DNA of 64,000 nt from Pyxidicoccus xibeiensis (GTDB lineage Bacteria; Myxococcota; Myxococcia; Myxococcales; Myxococcaceae): the NCBI RefSeq assembly GCF_024198175.1, contig NZ_JAJVKV010000011.1:283670-347669 (forward strand), given 5' to 3'. Shown one piece after another: positions 8,818 through 18,197 of this stretch. The notes under the pieces were generated by a model. The model saw nothing but the letters and a program-made list of their open reading frames with translations. It was not told where the DNA came from and did not search any database. The first letter of the stretch is position 1. Each line of letters begins with the position of its first letter. A program made the position numbers and the translations under genes.

Positions 8818-9323
8818 GACGCCAGCAGCTTCTCCAGACGGATGCGGGTGATTTTCGCCTGCTCGCCGGCGGCGATGCGCAGCTCCTCGTCCGGCGCGTT
8901 GTCCAGCCGCTCGCGCAGCAGCTCCAGCATCTCCGCCGCGCTCTTCCCCGTGGCGCACACCAGGAAGATGAAGCCGAAGCGCTTCTCGTACTGTGCATTG
9001 CCCTCGGCCAGCCCCTGGAGCACCGCCTCGTCCGCGCCACTCACCCCGCCCTGCTCCTGCGAGGACCAGCTGGCGGTGGAGGCGAACTTCGCCCGCAGCT
9101 GCGACACGTCGCCGATGCGCGGGTGGTGTGTCATCGCCTCGCGCCAGTCCTCCGGGCCCGTCTGCTTCCAGAGCCACGCCGCCTCGGAGAACAGGTGCTC
9201 CGCGTCGCGGAAGGGGCGCGCGCGCACCATGGCGTCCGCCCAGCGCGAGGAGCCGCAGCAGCGCAGCATCTCCGCGCGGGCCTCGGAGACGAGCAGCTTG
9301 TTGAGCCTTTCCAGCGCGCTCAT
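8814..9323 (-). CDS. uraD: OHCU decarboxylase
   Basis: 169 residues starting MSALERLNKLLVSEARAEML. It decarboxylates 2-oxo-4-hydroxy-4-carboxy-5-ureidoimidazoline to S-allantoin. The catalytic His sits in the THHPRIGD motif. The C-terminal segment GFIFLVCATGKSAAEMLELL is the usual helix that closes the active site. It overlaps its upstream neighbour allantoicase by 4 nt and its downstream neighbour HIU hydrolase by 4 nt, so translation is probably coupled. Size and domain are standard. Confidence 0.95.
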   Translation of the reverse strand: MSALERLNKLLVSEARAEMLRCCGSSRWADAMVRARPFRDAEHLFSEAAWLWKQTGPEDWREAMTHHPRIGDVSQLRAKFASTASWSSQEQGGVSGADEAVLQGLAEGNAQYEKRFGFIFLVCATGKSAAEMLELLRERLDNAPDEELRIAAGEQAKITRIRLEKLLAS

Positions 9324-10342
9324 GCCGGCCGCCCGTGGACGCGCAGCCGGCTGACGCCGCCGTCGGGGAAGATCTTCAGCCGCACGTGGGTGAAGGGCCC
9401 CTGGGCCGTCAGCTCGGACTCGTAGAAGTGCCGGTGGTCCGCCTGCAGCTTCGTGCGCGGCAGCAGCTCCGTCCAGGTGATGTGGTGCGCGTTGGCGAAG
9501 TCCACCACCGGCTCGCGCAGGTAGCAGCCCTCGAGGGACGCCGACTCGGGGAAGTTGCCCTTGTAGTGCGCGGTGTCCACCTCCACCTTCTGCACGGAGC
9601 CCGGCACGGCCAGCTTCACCACAATCCAGTCGAAGCCCGGCAGCGTCCGCTTGCGGCGCGTCTCCCAGCCCTCGCCCATGTTGGCGGCGCGCCCCGGGAG
9701 GATGAGGTTGTCCTTGGGGCCGAAGAAGGCGTCGTTGCACGCCACCACCGTGCCGCCGTGCTCCGCCGCCGCCAGGTCCACCGTGCCGCCCGCGCGGGTG
9801 AGGCGCTCGAAGTCCGGCCGCACCTCGCCGTGCACGCGCAAGCGCGCCACGCCGCCGTCCGGGAAGATGTTGAGGCGCAGGTGCGTCCAGCGCTGCTCGC
9901 TGGCGATGGGGAACAGGTTGCGCGAGCCGCCCTGCAGCCGCAGCTGCGTGAGGATGTTCGTCCAGCGGGCCTGCGCCAGCGTCTCGGGCGTGGGCGTGCC
10001 CTCCACCTCCAGCGCGTCCACCGAGGCGTACTCGGGGAAGTTGCCGAGGAAGTGGTTGGTGTCGATGTCCACGCCGCGCACCACGCCCGGCAGGCCGAGC
10101 TGGAGGATGCACCAGTCATGGCCGGGCACGCGCTTGCGGCGCGACTCCCAGCCGTCCATCCACTTGCCCTGCTCGGTGTACTTGCCGGGGATGAAGACGC
10201 CCCGGCCGGGCTTCAGGAGGTTCTCCTTGGCCGCGAAGAACTCGTCGCTGGCCAGCAGGGCCCGGCCGCCGACGTGCTCGGCGGCCAGGTCGATGAGCTC
10301 GGTGAAGGCAACGCGCAGCTTCCCTTCCTCGGGTGCGTGCAT
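9320..10342 (-). CDS. alc: Allantoicase
   Basis: 340 residues made of two homologous jelly-roll repeats. The first opens FTELIDLAAEHVGGRALLAS and the second is introduced by TVDLAAAEHGGTVVACNDAFF. Each repeat carries a DWxxVKL/LQL-GxPG-V strand (WCILQLGLPGVVRGVDID and WIVVKLAVPGSVQKVEVD). It splits allantoate to ureidoglycolate and urea. It starts at ATG 10342, 33 nt after the allantoinase stop, with GGGAGAA upstream as a possible SD. Together with allantoinase this provides the allantoicase branch; no ureidoglycolate lyase is visible in this window. Confidence 0.93.
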   Translation of the reverse strand: MHAPEEGKLRVAFTELIDLAAEHVGGRALLASDEFFAAKENLLKPGRGVFIPGKYTEQGKWMDGWESRRKRVPGHDWCILQLGLPGVVRGVDIDTNHFLGNFPEYASVDALEVEGTPTPETLAQARWTNILTQLRLQGGSRNLFPIASEQRWTHLRLNIFPDGGVARLRVHGEVRPDFERLTRAGGTVDLAAAEHGGTVVACNDAFFGPKDNLILPGRAANMGEGWETRRKRTLPGFDWIVVKLAVPGSVQKVEVDTAHYKGNFPESASLEGCYLREPVVDFANAHHITWTELLPRTKLQADHRHFYESELTAQGPFTHVRLKIFPDGGVSRLRVHGRPA

Positions 10343-10375
10343 GGTCTCTGTGTTCTCCCAGGATCTTCAGTTGCT

Positions 10376-11743
10376 TCAGGCAGCGACGCGCGCCGCGACG
10401 GGGCGGCGCACCCAGCGTCCAACCGGGCGCGGCAGCTCCTGGCCGCGCTCGAAGACCTTCATCCCTCGCAGGAACGTCATCTCCACCACGCCGTTCAGTG
10501 TCCGGCCCGCGTAGGGCGTCAACGGATGCCGGTGTAGCAGGCGCGAGCCCTCCACGGTGAAGGAAGCCTCCGGGTCGAAGACGACCAGGTCCGCGTCCGC
10601 GCCGGGCGCCAGCGTGCCCTTCACGCCGTACAGCCCCACCAGCCGCGCCGGGGCCTCGCACATCCAGCGCGCCAGCGCCTCCAGCCCGTGCCCCCGCCGC
10701 CGCGCCTCCGTCCACACCGCCGGCAGGCTGAGCTGCAGCGAGGCAATCCCGCCCCACGCCGCGCCGAAGTCCCCGCGCTCCAGGTGCTTCAGCGCGGGCG
10801 TGCAGGGCGAGTGGTCCGACACCACCAGCTCGATGTCGCCCTGGGCCAGCCCGGCCCACAGCCGCTCGCGGTTCTCCGCCTCGCGGATGGGGGGCGCGCA
10901 CTTGAAGTGGGTGGCGCCGTCCTCGATTTCCTCCGCCGTGAAGGACAGGTAGTGAGGGCACGTCTCCACCGACACGTCCAGGCCCTCGCGCCGCGCGTCG
11001 CGCAGCACCGGCAGCGCGTCCGCCGAGGACAGGTGGACGATGTGCACACGGCAGCGGTGCTTGCGCGCCAGCTCCACCATCATCCGGATGGCATCGTCCT
11101 CCCAGCGCTTCGGCCGCGACTCGAGGTACCCCCGGTAGGTGCGCGGATTGGCGCCCGCGCCGCCGTCCACCGGGGACTCCAGCTCCGCATGGACGATGAG
11201 CGGCACGCCCCGGCGGGCCAGCACGGGCATGGCCACGTCGAGCACCTCGCGGGTGGCGGGGGGAAACTCGTCCACGCCGGACGGGCACAGGAAGCACTTG
11301 AAGCCGGAGATGCCCGCGTCGATGAGCCCCTCCAGCTCCTCCGCGTTGCCGGGGATGACGCCGCCCCAGAAGGCATGGTCCACATGGCAGCGGCTCCAGG
11401 CGGTGCGAGCCTTGAGCAGCAGCGCATCCAGCGTGGTGGTGGGCGGCAGCGAGTTGAGCGGCATGTCCACCACGGTGGTGATGCCGCCGGCCGCCGCCGC
11501 GCGCGTGGCCGTCTCGAAGCCCTCCCACTCGGTGCGGCCGGGCTCGTTGATGTGGGCATGGCTGTCCACCACGCCGGGCATCACCACCTTGTCGCCCACG
11601 TCCGTCACCGGCAGGCCCGAGGGCACGTCCGCGGGGGACACCACCGCGGCCACCCGGCCGTCGCGCACCACCACCGCGGCCTCGCGCAGCCCGCCCGGCG
11701 TGAGCACGCGGCGGCTGCGCAGGACGAAGTCCTCTGCGTTCAT
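10376..11743 (-). CDS. allB: Allantoinase
   Basis: 455-residue cyclic amidohydrolase opening allantoin to allantoate. It shows the metal-binding HAHINEPGRTEWEGF near residue 60, the Lys-containing GFKCFLCPSG segment expected to be carbamylated, later metal His in the HAEL and HIVHLSS motifs, and the Asp in VVSDHSPC. The start overlaps the flavoprotein stop by 4 nt, and an AAGGA SD lies inside that upstream gene. Length and motif order fit bacterial AllB rather than dihydropyrimidinase. Confidence 0.95.
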   Translation of the reverse strand: MNAEDFVLRSRRVLTPGGLREAAVVVRDGRVAAVVSPADVPSGLPVTDVGDKVVMPGVVDSHAHINEPGRTEWEGFETATRAAAAGGITTVVDMPLNSLPPTTTLDALLLKARTAWSRCHVDHAFWGGVIPGNAEELEGLIDAGISGFKCFLCPSGVDEFPPATREVLDVAMPVLARRGVPLIVHAELESPVDGGAGANPRTYRGYLESRPKRWEDDAIRMMVELARKHRCRVHIVHLSSADALPVLRDARREGLDVSVETCPHYLSFTAEEIEDGATHFKCAPPIREAENRERLWAGLAQGDIELVVSDHSPCTPALKHLERGDFGAAWGGIASLQLSLPAVWTEARRRGHGLEALARWMCEAPARLVGLYGVKGTLAPGADADLVVFDPEASFTVEGSRLLHRHPLTPYAGRTLNGVVEMTFLRGMKVFERGQELPRPVGRWVRRPVAARVAA

Positions 11744-13185
11744 GATTCGAATTCCTTCTCGTCGTAGCGTTCCAGGGACTCGAAGAAGGCGTCCCGGTCA
11801 TCCAGGTAGAGCTGCCGCGTCACCCCGGACACGAGCCGGGGCAGGCCGTACTTCATGCCGGAGATGCTGGCGCCGCCGAAGCCCAACGACAGCAGGCAGC
11901 CGAAGGTGAAGTTGAAGATGGAGCCGAGGTGCGGCGCGCGGCCCGGGTGCTTCTCCTGCAGCTCGAAGTGGGCGCCCAGGTACGGGTGGCGCGACAGGTC
12001 CGCGTGCTCCTGGCCCGGGGGCGGGGTGTAGCGGTCCTTCCACAGGGCGATGTCCTCGTGCAGCAGCGCCAGCTCCGGGCGCAGCGACAGGTCCGTCACC
12101 GTGCCGCTGCCGACGATGAGCTTGTCGAAGGTGAACTGCCCGCCCGGCGTGGTGATGCGCGCCCGGCCGCCCACGGCCTCCGCGGACAGCCAAGGGCTGC
12201 CGCCGTGCAGGTGGAACTGGGGGTAGTCCCGGGCGCGGCGGAAGGTGTCCGCGGGCGGCAGCTGCCCCATCTCCATGATGCGGTGGATGAAGCGCCACCG
12301 GTCCGCGTCCGGCAGGTCCGCGTGGTGCTTGAGGAAGCCGACGAACTCCGCCCAGCGGTACGGGTTGACGTTGGGCAGCGACTTGCGGCGGTAGAACAGG
12401 CGCACCTCGGCGGCGCCATGCTCCAGCGCCACCGCCGCGTTGTCGAAGGCGGACGCGCCCGCGCCCAGCACGCCGATGCTCTTTCCCCGCAGCGCCTCGA
12501 AGTCGATGGCGTCCCGCGTGTGGGCGTACAGCTCGCGCGGCAGGTTGGCCACCACGGACGGCACCTCCCAGCGGCCCGAGCCGTCGATGCCGGTGGCCAG
12601 CACCACCTTGCGCGCGTACACCACCCCGGCGTCACCCTCGCGCGTGTGCAGGAGGGGCGCGACGAAGCACTCCTCCTCCGCGCTCCACCGGAGCGCCCCG
12701 ACACGGGTGCGGCAGCGCACGGGGATGTCGAGCGTGCGGCGGTACCAGTTGAGGTAGTCCGCCCACAGCTCCTTGGGGATGCGCTCTACGGCCTGCCACG
12801 AGTCCGCGCCGTGCAGGGCCTCGTACCAGGACTGGAAGCAGAGGTTGGGGAGGTTGTGGTCCGGGCCGGTGAGGTGCTTGGGCGTGCGCAGCGTGTGCAT
12901 GCGCGCGAAGGTCTTCCAGGGCCCGGCCAGGTCCGGCTCGCCGTCGTCCACCACCAGCAGATTCGTGACGCGCTCGCGCATCAGCCCGAAGGCGGCGGTG
13001 AGCCCGCTCTGCCCGCCGCCGATGACGAGCACGTCCAGGACCTTCTGCCCGTCGCGCGTGCAGCGCGGCAGCACCCAGGGGCGGCGGGGGTACTCCAGCC
13101 GCTCCAAATCCCGCCGGATTGCGTCCTCCAGCGAGGCGAGGCCGGGAGAGGACGGCAGCTCGGGACCACGGGCGGGGATGCGCAT
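11740..13185 (-). CDS. FAD/NAD(P)-dependent monooxygenase-like flavoprotein heading ureide operon
   Basis: About 481 residues from the ATG at 13185; in-frame starts also exist at 13194 and 13215 and no clear SD decides. Two dinucleotide-binding motifs are present, VLVIGGGQSGLTAA near the N-terminus for FAD and SIGVLGAGASAFDN in the middle for NAD(P). This is the layout of class B flavin monooxygenases of the SidA/FMO type. Its stop overlaps the allantoinase start by 4 nt, so it belongs to the ureide operon. No uricase is seen in the window, so a role in oxidising urate or another purine product is plausible but unproven. Confidence 0.85.
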   Translation of the reverse strand: MRIPARGPELPSSPGLASLEDAIRRDLERLEYPRRPWVLPRCTRDGQKVLDVLVIGGGQSGLTAAFGLMRERVTNLLVVDDGEPDLAGPWKTFARMHTLRTPKHLTGPDHNLPNLCFQSWYEALHGADSWQAVERIPKELWADYLNWYRRTLDIPVRCRTRVGALRWSAEEECFVAPLLHTREGDAGVVYARKVVLATGIDGSGRWEVPSVVANLPRELYAHTRDAIDFEALRGKSIGVLGAGASAFDNAAVALEHGAAEVRLFYRRKSLPNVNPYRWAEFVGFLKHHADLPDADRWRFIHRIMEMGQLPPADTFRRARDYPQFHLHGGSPWLSAEAVGGRARITTPGGQFTFDKLIVGSGTVTDLSLRPELALLHEDIALWKDRYTPPPGQEHADLSRHPYLGAHFELQEKHPGRAPHLGSIFNFTFGCLLSLGFGGASISGMKYGLPRLVSGVTRQLYLDDRDAFFESLERYDEKEFES

Positions 13186-13368
13186 GGCCCACATCGTAGC
13201 CGCGCACCGAGTCACCGGGCCAATGTCACCCGGATGACAGGGAACTCCCTGGAAGTCCGAGGGGCCCCGGGGGCAGCAGCCCGCTTCCTCGCTTCCCCGG
13301 CGGGGCGGGTTGGCTATGCTCCGCGCCCCTTCGTTCCGTCCCTTCGTTCCGTCCCGAGGTCAGCCCGC

Positions 13369-15024
13369 GTGATCAACGCCCATACCCGCGTCCCGCCGCC
13401 GAAGAACGAGCCCGTCCTCTCGCACGCGCCCGGCTCGCCCGAGCGCCGTGAGCTGCAGGCCACGCTCAAGCGCATGAGCGGCGAGCAGCTCGACATCCCC
13501 ATCATCATCGGCGGCAAGCACCTCCGCACCGGCAAGACGGACACGGTGCGCATGCCGCACAAGCACTCGCACGTGCTGGCCACGCTGCACGAGGCCGACG
13601 GCAGCCACGTGGAGCAGGCCATCCAGACCGCCATGTCCGTGAAGGACGACTGGGCGCGGATGCCCTTCCAGTCGCGCGCGGCCATCTTCCTGCGCGCCGC
13701 GGAGCTGCTGGCCACGCGCTACCGGCCCATCATCAACGCGGCCACCATGCTGGGTCAGTCCAAGACGGCCCACCAGGCGGAGATCGACGCCACGTGCGAG
13801 GCGGTGGACTTCCTGCGCTACAACGTCCACTTCGCCGAGCAGCTGCTCTCCATGCAGCCGGAGAACGCGCCGCAGACGTGGAACATGTCGGACTACCGCC
13901 CGCTGGACGGCTTCGTCCTCGCGGTGGCGCCGTTCAACTTCACGTCCATTGCCCTCAACCTGGCCACGGCGCCGGCGCTGATGGGCAACGTGGTGCTCTT
14001 CAAGCCGTCGTCCACGGCGGCCCTGAGCGCCTGGTACATCATGGAGCTGCTGCGCGAGGCGGGCCTGCCCGACGGCGTCATCAACATGCTCCCCGGCGAC
14101 GGCCCCACGGTGGGCAACCCGGCCATGGCCAGCCCGCACCTGGGCGGCATCCACTTCACCGGCTCCACGCCCACGTTCAACGCGATGTGGCGGACGGTGG
14201 GTGAGAATATCTCCAAGTACAAGCAGTACCCCCGGCTGGTGGGTGAGACGGGCGGCAAGGACTTCATCGTCGCCCACGCGTCCGCAGCGGATGACCTGGA
14301 GGCGCTCGCGGTGGCCATCGTCCGCGGCGGCTTCGAGTACCAGGGCCAGAAGTGCTCCGCGGCCAGCCGCGTCTTCATCCCCGAGTCGCTGTGGCCGAAG
14401 CTCAAGCCCCGCCTCCAGGCGCTCACCGCGGACATCCGCATGGGCGACGTGACGGACTTCCGCAACTTCATGGGCGCCGTCATCGACGAGAAGTCCTTCA
14501 AGCGGACGTCCTCGTATATCGAGCTGGCGAAGAACGACGCGCAGGCCAGCATCGTGGCCGGCGGCACCGTGGAGTCCAAGGACGGCTGGTTCGTGAAGCC
14601 CACGCTGGTGCAGCTCAACGACCCGCGCCACCGCATCCTGCGCGAGGAGATCTTCGCTCCGGTGGTGGGCATCCACGTCTACCCGGACGCGAAGTACGAG
14701 GAGACGCTGCGCGAGGTGGACCAGGCGGCGTCCTACGCCCTCACCGGCGCGGTGTTCGCGCGGGACAGGAAGGCCATCGACACGGCGCTGCGCGAACTGC
14801 GCCACGCGGCGGGCAACTTCTACATCAACGACAAGCCCACGGGCGCGGTGGTGGGCCAGCAGCCCTTCGGCGGTGGCCGTGCATCCGGCACCAACGACAA
14901 GGCGGGCTCGCTGCTCAACCTCATCCGCTGGACGAGCCCCCGCACCATCAAGGAGACCTTCGTCCCGCCCGTGAAGGTGCCCTACCCCTTCATGGACAGC
15001 GACCCGAACGAAGGCGCCATCTGA
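13369..15024 (+). CDS. L-glutamate gamma-semialdehyde (P5C) dehydrogenase
   Basis: 551 residues with GTG start at 13369 (protein begins V/M-INAHTRVPPPKNEPVL). The frame is open far upstream, but that part is antisense to the flavoprotein gene. It oxidises glutamate-gamma-semialdehyde to glutamate, the second step of proline catabolism. It shows FKPSSTAALSAW for NAD binding, the GETGGKDF segment with the catalytic Glu, the nucleophilic Cys in YQGQKCSAASRVF and the C-terminal PFGGGRASGTNDKAG. It resembles the monofunctional, eukaryote-type enzyme of about 550 residues. No proline dehydrogenase is adjacent. Confidence 0.93.
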   Translation: MINAHTRVPPPKNEPVLSHAPGSPERRELQATLKRMSGEQLDIPIIIGGKHLRTGKTDTVRMPHKHSHVLATLHEADGSHVEQAIQTAMSVKDDWARMPFQSRAAIFLRAAELLATRYRPIINAATMLGQSKTAHQAEIDATCEAVDFLRYNVHFAEQLLSMQPENAPQTWNMSDYRPLDGFVLAVAPFNFTSIALNLATAPALMGNVVLFKPSSTAALSAWYIMELLREAGLPDGVINMLPGDGPTVGNPAMASPHLGGIHFTGSTPTFNAMWRTVGENISKYKQYPRLVGETGGKDFIVAHASAADDLEALAVAIVRGGFEYQGQKCSAASRVFIPESLWPKLKPRLQALTADIRMGDVTDFRNFMGAVIDEKSFKRTSSYIELAKNDAQASIVAGGTVESKDGWFVKPTLVQLNDPRHRILREEIFAPVVGIHVYPDAKYEETLREVDQAASYALTGAVFARDRKAIDTALRELRHAAGNFYINDKPTGAVVGQQPFGGGRASGTNDKAGSLLNLIRWTSPRTIKETFVPPVKVPYPFMDSDPNEGAI

Positions 15025-15031
15025 GGAGCGC

Positions 15032-15880
15032 ATGAGCGGCCCGTTCCCTGGCATCGCCGGTCTGGACACGTACGCGCTGGTGGACGGCGGCAGCCGCGTG
15101 GAGGTCATCCCCTCGCGCGGCGCCCTCGTCACGCGGATGACGGTGGAAGGCGACGAGGTGCTCTACCTCGACGAGGCCACCGTCGCCGACCCGGCGAAGA
15201 ACGTGCGCGGTGGGATTCCGGTGCTGTTCCCCATCGCGGGGGCGCTGCCGGGGGACACGTTTCCGGAGGGCCGCCAGTCGTACACGCTGCCGCAGCACGG
15301 CTTCGCGCGGCGGCTGCCGTGGCAGGTGCGGCAGGCGGAGGATTCCCTGCTGGTGGTGGGCCTCACGTCCAGCGAGCAGACGCTGCGCCAGTTCCCCTGG
15401 GCGTTCGACGCGCAGCTCGCCTTCTCGCTGGTGGGCACACGGCTGACGTTGGACTTCGACGTGGAGAACCGCGACAACCGGCCACTGCCGCTGCACCTGG
15501 GTTTCCACCCCTACTTCCGGGTGCCGGACGCCGCGAAGGCTCGGGCGGGCGTGACGACGCAGGCCACGCACGCGTGGGACAACCGCCTCAAGCGGGAGGT
15601 GCCCTTCACCGGGTGGGACTTCACCGTGGACGAGCTGGACCTGCACCTGAGGGACCACAAGGACGCGGGCACGAAGCTGGAGCGCGGGCCGGGGCTGCGG
15701 CCGGTGCACCTGTCGTGGAGCCCGGAGTACCGGCTGATGGTGGTGTGGACGCTGAAGGGCAAGGACTTCATCTGCGTGGAGCCCTGGACGGCGGCCGCGG
15801 GCGCGCTGGCTACCGGAGAGGGGCTGCTGCACGTGCAGCCCGGTGAGCGGGCCTCGCTCGCCTTCGACATCGAGGTCTGA
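15032..15880 (+). CDS. Aldose 1-epimerase-like protein
   Basis: 282 residues, ATG at 15032, 7 nt after the preceding stop, with GGAG in between, so it is co-transcribed with the P5C dehydrogenase. It has the galactose-mutarotase beta-sandwich pattern: GGIPVLFPIAGALPG, then QHGFARRLPW with the first His, then LHLGFHPYFRVPD with the second His, and a late EPWTA segment with the catalytic Glu region. It most resembles the YeaD/hexose-6-phosphate epimerase branch. The link to proline catabolism is unclear. Confidence 0.85.
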   Translation: MSGPFPGIAGLDTYALVDGGSRVEVIPSRGALVTRMTVEGDEVLYLDEATVADPAKNVRGGIPVLFPIAGALPGDTFPEGRQSYTLPQHGFARRLPWQVRQAEDSLLVVGLTSSEQTLRQFPWAFDAQLAFSLVGTRLTLDFDVENRDNRPLPLHLGFHPYFRVPDAAKARAGVTTQATHAWDNRLKREVPFTGWDFTVDELDLHLRDHKDAGTKLERGPGLRPVHLSWSPEYRLMVVWTLKGKDFICVEPWTAAAGALATGEGLLHVQPGERASLAFDIEV

Positions 15881-15894
15881 ACGGGGCGTGAGGC

Positions 15895-15984
15895 CGCTGG
15901 CACCTTCGACGGTGCCGGCGCTACCTGGGCTGATGGAGGCTCACTTCGCGCGTGAGGTGCCGGCACCTGGAAGCGGTGCCGGCA
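15895..15984. terminator. Bidirectional terminator region with repeated GGTGCCGGC
   Basis: The gap between convergent genes contains a 10-bp stem, CGCTGGCACC (15895-15904) with GGTGCCGGCG (15911-15920), including one G-T pair. It also contains a perfect palindrome AGGTGCCGGCACCT (15955-15968) and a third GGTGCCGGC at 15975. Position and symmetry suggest a shared terminator, though there are no T-tracts. Confidence 0.5.
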
Positions 15985-16004
15985 TCATCCGGGCCACGGC
16001 GGGC

Positions 16005-17201
16005 TCACTCCGCGTAGGCCACCACGGGCATGCTCACCGGCCCGCGCACGGTCATCGACTGGTTCCACTTCAGCGGCCCGGCCGGGGTGAGGCGGGCGAA
16101 GCGCGTCAGCAGGGCCTCCAGGCCGAGCCGCGCCTCCAGCCGCGCGAGCGGAGCTCCCAGGCAGAAGTGGATGCCGTGCCCGAAGGGCAGGTTGTTGGTG
16201 CCCTCGCGGTCCATGTCGAAGGCGTCCGCTCCGGCGAAGTGCGTCTCGTCCCGGTTGGCTGCGCCCATCATCAGCGCCACGGGGGAGCCCTTCGGAATCG
16301 TCACGCCGCGAATCTCCGTATCGCCGGTGGTGACGCGCATGATGGCCTGCACCGGCGGCTCGTAGCGCAGCACCTCCTCCAGGAAGCGCGGAATCCGCGA
16401 GCGGTCCGCGCGCAGGCGCTCCAGCACGTCCGGGCGCTCCATCAGCACGCGGACCGAGTGGCTCATCAGGTGGATGGTGGTCTCCAGCCCGGCCACCAGC
16501 AGCAGGAACATGAAGTTCATCAGCTCGGTGTCGGTGAGGGACTCCCCGTCCACGCGGGCATTGATGAGGTCCGTCACCAGGTCATCGCGAGGCTCGACGC
16601 GGCGACTGGCCAGCACGCGCCCCATGTACTGCTCCGTCTCCTTCACCGTGGCGCGAATCTCCTCCATGCGCGGCGTCTCCCGCTCGGGCCTCGGGCCGAT
16701 GGCGGAGATGCTCGTGAGGTCGTCCGCCCAGCGCTTGAAGAGGTGGTGCTGCGTGGGGTCCAGGCCGATGAGCTCGCCGATGACGCTGGCGGGCAGCGGC
16801 AGGCTGAAGGCATCCACGAAGTCCACCGGAGTGCCCTCGGGGAGGCGGGCGACGATGGAGTCCGCGAAGGCGCGCACGCGCGGCTCCAGGCGGGCCAGCG
16901 CGGACGGGCCGAAGGCGCGGTTGACCAGGCTCCTCAACCGGCCATGGTTCGGCGGGTCCATGCCAATCATCGAGTCCGCGAAGGGGTTGTGCCCCAGCCA
17001 CGCCGGCTTGGTCGCCACGCGCATGCCGATGTTGGAGAACACCTGCGGGTTCTTGAAGGCCGCCACCACGTCGTCATGCCGGGTGAGCACCCAGTAGCCG
17101 CCCGGGTCCACCTGGCACACGGGGGAGCGCCGCAGCTCGGCATAGGTCGGATAGGGATTGGCCCGCACCTCGGGCAGCAACAGATTCACACGTCCGCTCA
17201 T
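16005..17201 (-). CDS. Cytochrome P450
   Basis: 398 residues, typical of soluble bacterial P450s. The heme-binding loop FGHGIHFCLGAPLAR (Cys about residue 349), the K-helix ExxR in EEVLRYEPP and the I-helix oxygen-activation motif AGLETT are all present. It needs external redox partners; no ferredoxin gene is adjacent. It starts at ATG 17201, 72 nt downstream of the LysR stop on the same strand. The substrate is unknown. Clean motifs and typical codon use indicate an active enzyme. Confidence 0.93.
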   Translation of the reverse strand: MSGRVNLLLPEVRANPYPTYAELRRSPVCQVDPGGYWVLTRHDDVVAAFKNPQVFSNIGMRVATKPAWLGHNPFADSMIGMDPPNHGRLRSLVNRAFGPSALARLEPRVRAFADSIVARLPEGTPVDFVDAFSLPLPASVIGELIGLDPTQHHLFKRWADDLTSISAIGPRPERETPRMEEIRATVKETEQYMGRVLASRRVEPRDDLVTDLINARVDGESLTDTELMNFMFLLLVAGLETTIHLMSHSVRVLMERPDVLERLRADRSRIPRFLEEVLRYEPPVQAIMRVTTGDTEIRGVTIPKGSPVALMMGAANRDETHFAGADAFDMDREGTNNLPFGHGIHFCLGAPLARLEARLGLEALLTRFARLTPAGPLKWNQSMTVRGPVSMPVVAYAE

Positions 17202-17273
17202 GGACGGAATCCTCGCCTGGGTGCGGGGACGCGCGAAACCCCGAAACCTCCCCGGGCCCAGGCTCCCGAAATC

Positions 17274-18197
17274 CTACCTTGCACGCAGCAGTGAGCCCGT
17301 GAGCGACAGCAACTCCGAGCGCAGCCATCGGCTTCGCGGCTCGCTGTCCACCTGCCGGTGCCAGTAGAGGTGGAGCTCCAGCGGCGGCAGCGCCAGCGGC
17401 ATGGGCAGCAGGTGGTTGCCCAGGAGCGCATGGAGCGCCTCCGCGCGGCGCCGGGCCATCGTGAGCAGCAGGTCGGAGCTGGAGACGATGTGGAACGCGG
17501 CCTCGTAGTGCCGGCACCGCACGGTGACGTCGCGCTGATAGCCCAGGCGGCTGAGCACCAGGTCCTCCACCGCCAGGCCCGTGCGGCGCGAGGACACGGT
17601 GACGTGCCGGGCGGCCATGTACGCCCCCACGTCCAGCTTGCGCCGCCGTCGGCTCACCACGCAGAAGGTGTCCTGGAGCAGCGAGGTGTGCCGCAGGTCG
17701 GCGCCTGTCTGCTGCTCCACGTCGATGGCCAGGTCCAGCCGCCCCGACGCGAGGTCCCGCTCCAGCCGGGCCCGGTCCAACCGGACGCTGCTGACCCGCG
17801 CGTCCGGCGCGCGCTCCCGGAAGCGCGCCACCAGCGCCGGGAGGATGGACGGCTCCAGCATGTCGCTCATCGCCACGGTGAAGTGGCCCACGTCGCGCCC
17901 GGCGTCGAAGCCGCGGGTGCGGTGGATGGCCCCTTCGAACAGGGCGAGCGCCTCGCGAATCTCCGGGGCCAGCCGCTCGGCGAACGGGGTGGGCGCCACG
18001 CCCCTGCCCTCCCGGACGAACAGGGGCTCGCCCAGTTGGTCCCTCAGGCGGGCCAGCGCATGGCTCACCGCCGACTGACTGAGGAAGAGGACCTCCGCCG
18101 CACGCGTCAGGTTCCGCTCCCGGAGGACGACGTCGAAGACCCGGAACAGGTTGAGGTCGAGCCGGGCCAGCCGGGCCGAATCCTGAATCGCATTCAT
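17274..18197 (-). CDS. LysR-family transcriptional regulator
   Basis: 307 residues from the ATG at 18197, chosen because it gives MNAIQDSARLARLDLNLFRV directly before the winged HTH. The frame runs upstream to 18260, but that would overlap the divergent promoter. The HTH region (about 12-70) reads NLTRAAEVLFLSQSAVSHAL, followed by the effector-binding domain. It is divergent from the acyl-CoA dehydrogenase operon with 80 nt between the starts, so it is the obvious candidate regulator of that operon and of itself. The P450 downstream may also belong to its regulon. Confidence 0.93.
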   Translation of the reverse strand: MNAIQDSARLARLDLNLFRVFDVVLRERNLTRAAEVLFLSQSAVSHALARLRDQLGEPLFVREGRGVAPTPFAERLAPEIREALALFEGAIHRTRGFDAGRDVGHFTVAMSDMLEPSILPALVARFRERAPDARVSSVRLDRARLERDLASGRLDLAIDVEQQTGADLRHTSLLQDTFCVVSRRRRKLDVGAYMAARHVTVSSRRTGLAVEDLVLSRLGYQRDVTVRCRHYEAAFHIVSSSDLLLTMARRRAEALHALLGNHLLPMPLALPPLELHLYWHRQVDSEPRSRWLRSELLSLTGSLLRAR

